Position numbers and translations under genes: made by a program | Shown here: positions 61,884 through 64,000 of the stretch, piece after piece | Position numbering within the stretch: position 1 is the stretch's first letter | How the letters are laid out: the number at the start of each line of letters is the position of its first letter | NCBI GenBank assembly: GCA_934182605.1 | Contig: CAKPRQ010000003.1 | Location: 1 to 64,000, forward strand | Length of the DNA stretch: 64,000 bases | Source of the DNA: an uncultured Clostridia bacterium | GTDB lineage: Bacteria > Bacillota > Clostridia > TANB77 > CAG-508 | Direction: 5' to 3' | The notes under the pieces: model-generated | The model's input: only the letters and a program-made list of their open reading frames with translations | Database searches by the model: none | Told to the model about the DNA's origin: nothing

Positions 61884-63080
61884 TTATTCTATATTTCTAT
61901 CTTCTCTTTCTAATCTCTTAATCTCCATTTCTCTCTGCTTAAAACCTAATTTTTGAGATAATTCTATATCCCCATCTAATTTTTCTATTAAATCGCTTTC
62001 TTTTTTAGATAAAGTTTTTCTGTTAGTATTTTCAACATACTCTATATTTTCAGGTGCTTTTATATATTGTTTAATAGGAATAAATATTGGTTCTTTTTTT
62101 GCCAAATTTACATATTTTACATCTAATTCTATTGCTTTTTGTAAAAAGGTTACACTTTTTTCTCTCTCATTTTTTAACATATATATCTTAGCTAATTCAA
62201 AATATGAATTTGCTTCAACTTCTTCGCCTGATAAACTTTCTATAAAATATTTCTCTGCTTCTCCTATATCATTAGACATTAAACTTAACTTACCTAACAT
62301 ATAATACCCATTATACAATTTTGTATTAATTTCAGCTGCCTTTTTATAGCAAATTTCAGCATTTGAAAAATCATTTAATCTTATATATACCATGCCTAAA
62401 TTATAATACAAATCATAATCATTTACATTATATTTTAAAGCATCTGTATACACTTCTATAGCCTTCTTAAATTGCTCTGTTTTATATAAAATATCACCTA
62501 ACATTATAGAAGCTTTATAACAATCTGGCTTTTGATATAATAAATTATTTAATATTGTTATTGCATCCTCATCTTTATTTATACTTTCATATAAACTAGA
62601 TAATTTAAAATATATCTTACTATCCTCATTATTCAAATCTAAAACTCTTAAATATTCGTCTATAGCAAATTCTGCTTTTTCTTCTCTTTCATAAGCTTTT
62701 GCCAATAATTTATGAGCTAATATGCTATTTTGATCTTTATTTATTAATTTTAATAACATTTTTTTATTTTTCTCATCGTCTTTTATAGCAATGTAATACT
62801 TATTCATAATTAAAGCAATAATTTCAGGAAATTTAATAATCTTCTTACGTTCTAAAAATAGTATAATAATAGGTAAAATAATAGAGAAAATATATTCTAT
62901 TACTTTAAACGGCCATTGCACAAATATATTAAAGTTTATTTCTAAAAAGTTAATTGCTATACCTATTGCTTGTACAACTAATAAACTAATATATGTTGTA
63001 TTATTTCTTCTTGCCATTATAAAAAATACTATAATAAACAATACTGTTGCTAACATATTAAAAAATAATTTCTCTATCAT
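61884..63080 (-). CDS. Membrane protein with TPR repeats
   Basis: 398 residues. Three hydrophobic segments lie at about 5-22, 28-48 and 58-78. At least six tetratricopeptide repeats follow (about 105-330; for example YKASIMLGDILYKTEQFKKA and DLYYNLGMVYIRLNDFSNA), then a charged tail (SDLIEKLDGDIELSQKLGF). TPR domains are protein-protein scaffolds; the partner is unknown. It is 27 bp downstream of the UPF0182 gene and likely in its operon. Confidence 0.85.
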   Translation of the reverse strand: MIEKLFFNMLATVLFIIVFFIMARRNNTTYISLLVVQAIGIAINFLEINFNIFVQWPFKVIEYIFSIILPIIILFLERKKIIKFPEIIALIMNKYYIAIKDDEKNKKMLLKLINKDQNSILAHKLLAKAYEREEKAEFAIDEYLRVLDLNNEDSKIYFKLSSLYESINKDEDAITILNNLLYQKPDCYKASIMLGDILYKTEQFKKAIEVYTDALKYNVNDYDLYYNLGMVYIRLNDFSNAEICYKKAAEINTKLYNGYYMLGKLSLMSNDIGEAEKYFIESLSGEEVEANSYFELAKIYMLKNEREKSVTFLQKAIELDVKYVNLAKKEPIFIPIKQYIKAPENIEYVENTNRKTLSKKESDLIEKLDGDIELSQKLGFKQREMEIKRLEREDRNIE

Positions 63081-63107
63081 TTTATTCCTCCTAAATTTTT
63101 ATCCATT

Positions 63108-64000
63108 CTACACATTATTATATATATCATTTTGCAAACTTTCCTCTATATTAATTGTAGTTTCATCCACATTCTTATTATCTTGCTCTTCTTTTAAAAC
63201 TTTTAGTCTTTCTATTAACTCTTGTAGTCTTTCAATATCTTGTCCAATTAAAGACCAATCACTACTATCTGTAGAGGACCTTAAATTTTCATTAGCTCTT
63301 ATTATCGAATCTATAATTGCATCAATATCATCATTGTTTTCAATTTCTATATCAAAAGCCTCTTGTGATAACAAATTATTTAAAGCTTGTTCTAAAGTAT
63401 CACCTATCGCCAATTTGTTACCTGAAGATACTATTATTTTTCTTAGTACCGGAACTGGTGACTCATTTACCATTACTTGATAAATTGGTTCTACATATAA
63501 TATAGTATTCTGTATTGGAATAACGTATAATTTTTTTACTATTCTAGTTCCTGCTAAAGTAATATCTTCAATTTCTTTAGAAATTTCTTCATCTTCTGTA
63601 ATCTGCCTTTCTATCTGTTTAGGTCCTAAAATTCCATTATCAGAATTGAATTTATTTAATACTAATTTATTTTCATTACTTTCTTTATCGTAATATCCTA
63701 CTAAATAGGCATTCAAGTTTTGCCTTTTCTCCATTGTATAAGGTATAACTAAAGATAATTCGTAAGTTGTACTGTCTCCTCTTTGGACTGGAATCATAGC
63801 GTAATTCGGTGACATTTTAGTTAATTTGCTTGTAGTAGTAGATGATTGGTATGTCGCTATTTCCCACACATCATCGCTTCTATATAATACTTCTGGTTCT
63901 ACATTATGATAAATATTTAACATTTCAGATTGAATATTATATAAAAATTCTGGATATGTTATATGTTCCTTTATATCTGCTGGAAGTGACTCATTTATAT
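63108..64000 (-). CDS. UPF0182 membrane protein, C-terminal part
   Basis: The last 297 codons are visible; the frame is open to the window edge and the rest lies beyond it. HITYPEFLYNIQSEMLNIYH, EVLYRSDDVWEIAT, AYLVGYYDKESNENKLVLNK and GPKQIERQITEDEEISKEI are hallmarks of the C-terminal domain of UPF0182 (about 900-residue proteins with seven helices). The C-terminal region (about the last 60 residues) is an acidic coiled coil. The function is unknown. Confidence 0.9.
   Translation of the reverse strand, partial: INESLPADIKEHITYPEFLYNIQSEMLNIYHNVEPEVLYRSDDVWEIATYQSSTTTSKLTKMSPNYAMIPVQRGDSTTYELSLVIPYTMEKRQNLNAYLVGYYDKESNENKLVLNKFNSDNGILGPKQIERQITEDEEISKEIEDITLAGTRIVKKLYVIPIQNTILYVEPIYQVMVNESPVPVLRKIIVSSGNKLAIGDTLEQALNNLLSQEAFDIEIENNDDIDAIIDSIIRANENLRSSTDSSDWSLIGQDIERLQELIERLKVLKEEQDNKNVDETTINIEESLQNDIYNNV

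Overview
The window reads as chromosome of a very AT-rich, spore-forming Bacillota, most likely an uncultured gut-type Clostridia. Evidence: roughly 70-75% A+T by eye, strong AGGAGG-type ribosome binding sites, textbook sigma-A promoters, the sporulation genes spoVT, yqfC, yqfD and bofA, and sortases with LPXTG/NPXTG surface proteins. Most genes are on the minus strand. The species cannot be named from the sequence alone.

Layout. 0-7 kb: a pilin-like start, a decayed DUF4143 ATPase, and a four-gene surface cluster (LPKTG-anchored cohesin protein, sortase, dockerin-bearing glucosaminidase, membrane-anchored cohesin protein). 7-16 kb: a chimeric gene remnant, a tRNA(CAT)-tRNA-Tyr operon, dinB, spoVT, mtaB, mreB and gltX. 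16-25 kb: an Rpn-type nuclease gene, smpB, a DUF4912 + GH57 pair, the remA-rpoZ-gmk operon, mgtE, an EAL protein and dps. 25.5-33.5 kb: a sortase B operon with two NPKTG surface proteins and a divergent HTH regulator. 33.7-42.5 kb: an integrated element of about 8.8 kb with a serine recombinase. It sits in the 3' end of an rlmD-type methyltransferase gene between 15-bp direct repeats. Its cargo combines an aminoacyl-tRNA-synthetase-like protein, Nudix, radical SAM/SPASM, Gfo/Idh dehydrogenase and P-loop kinase. 42.5-58.5 kb: housekeeping genes (rlmD, popT-like, CBS/CorC protein, rluA type, trmB, U32, yqzL-recO, era, ybeY, yqfDC, obg). 58.5-64 kb: bofA, glmS, a strikingly GC-rich orphan gene, a small membrane protein behind a start-codon hairpin, a TPR protein and UPF0182. 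Three families of MITE-like imperfect palindromes are scattered between genes.

The most striking observation concerns the codon CGG. By eye, CGG occurs in frame only five times in all the genes. In four of them (mreB, the serine recombinase, rlmD, bofA) the reading frame breaks at exactly that codon. In all four, skipping the single C restores the frame, reads GGN as a conserved glycine, and gives a full-length family-typical protein. The fifth CGG lies in a truncated, probably foreign guanylate-kinase fragment, where it reads as arginine. This suggests that CGG is unassigned in this organism and acts as a +1 frameshift or quadruplet (CGGN = Gly) site. Systematic assembly error is the main alternative.
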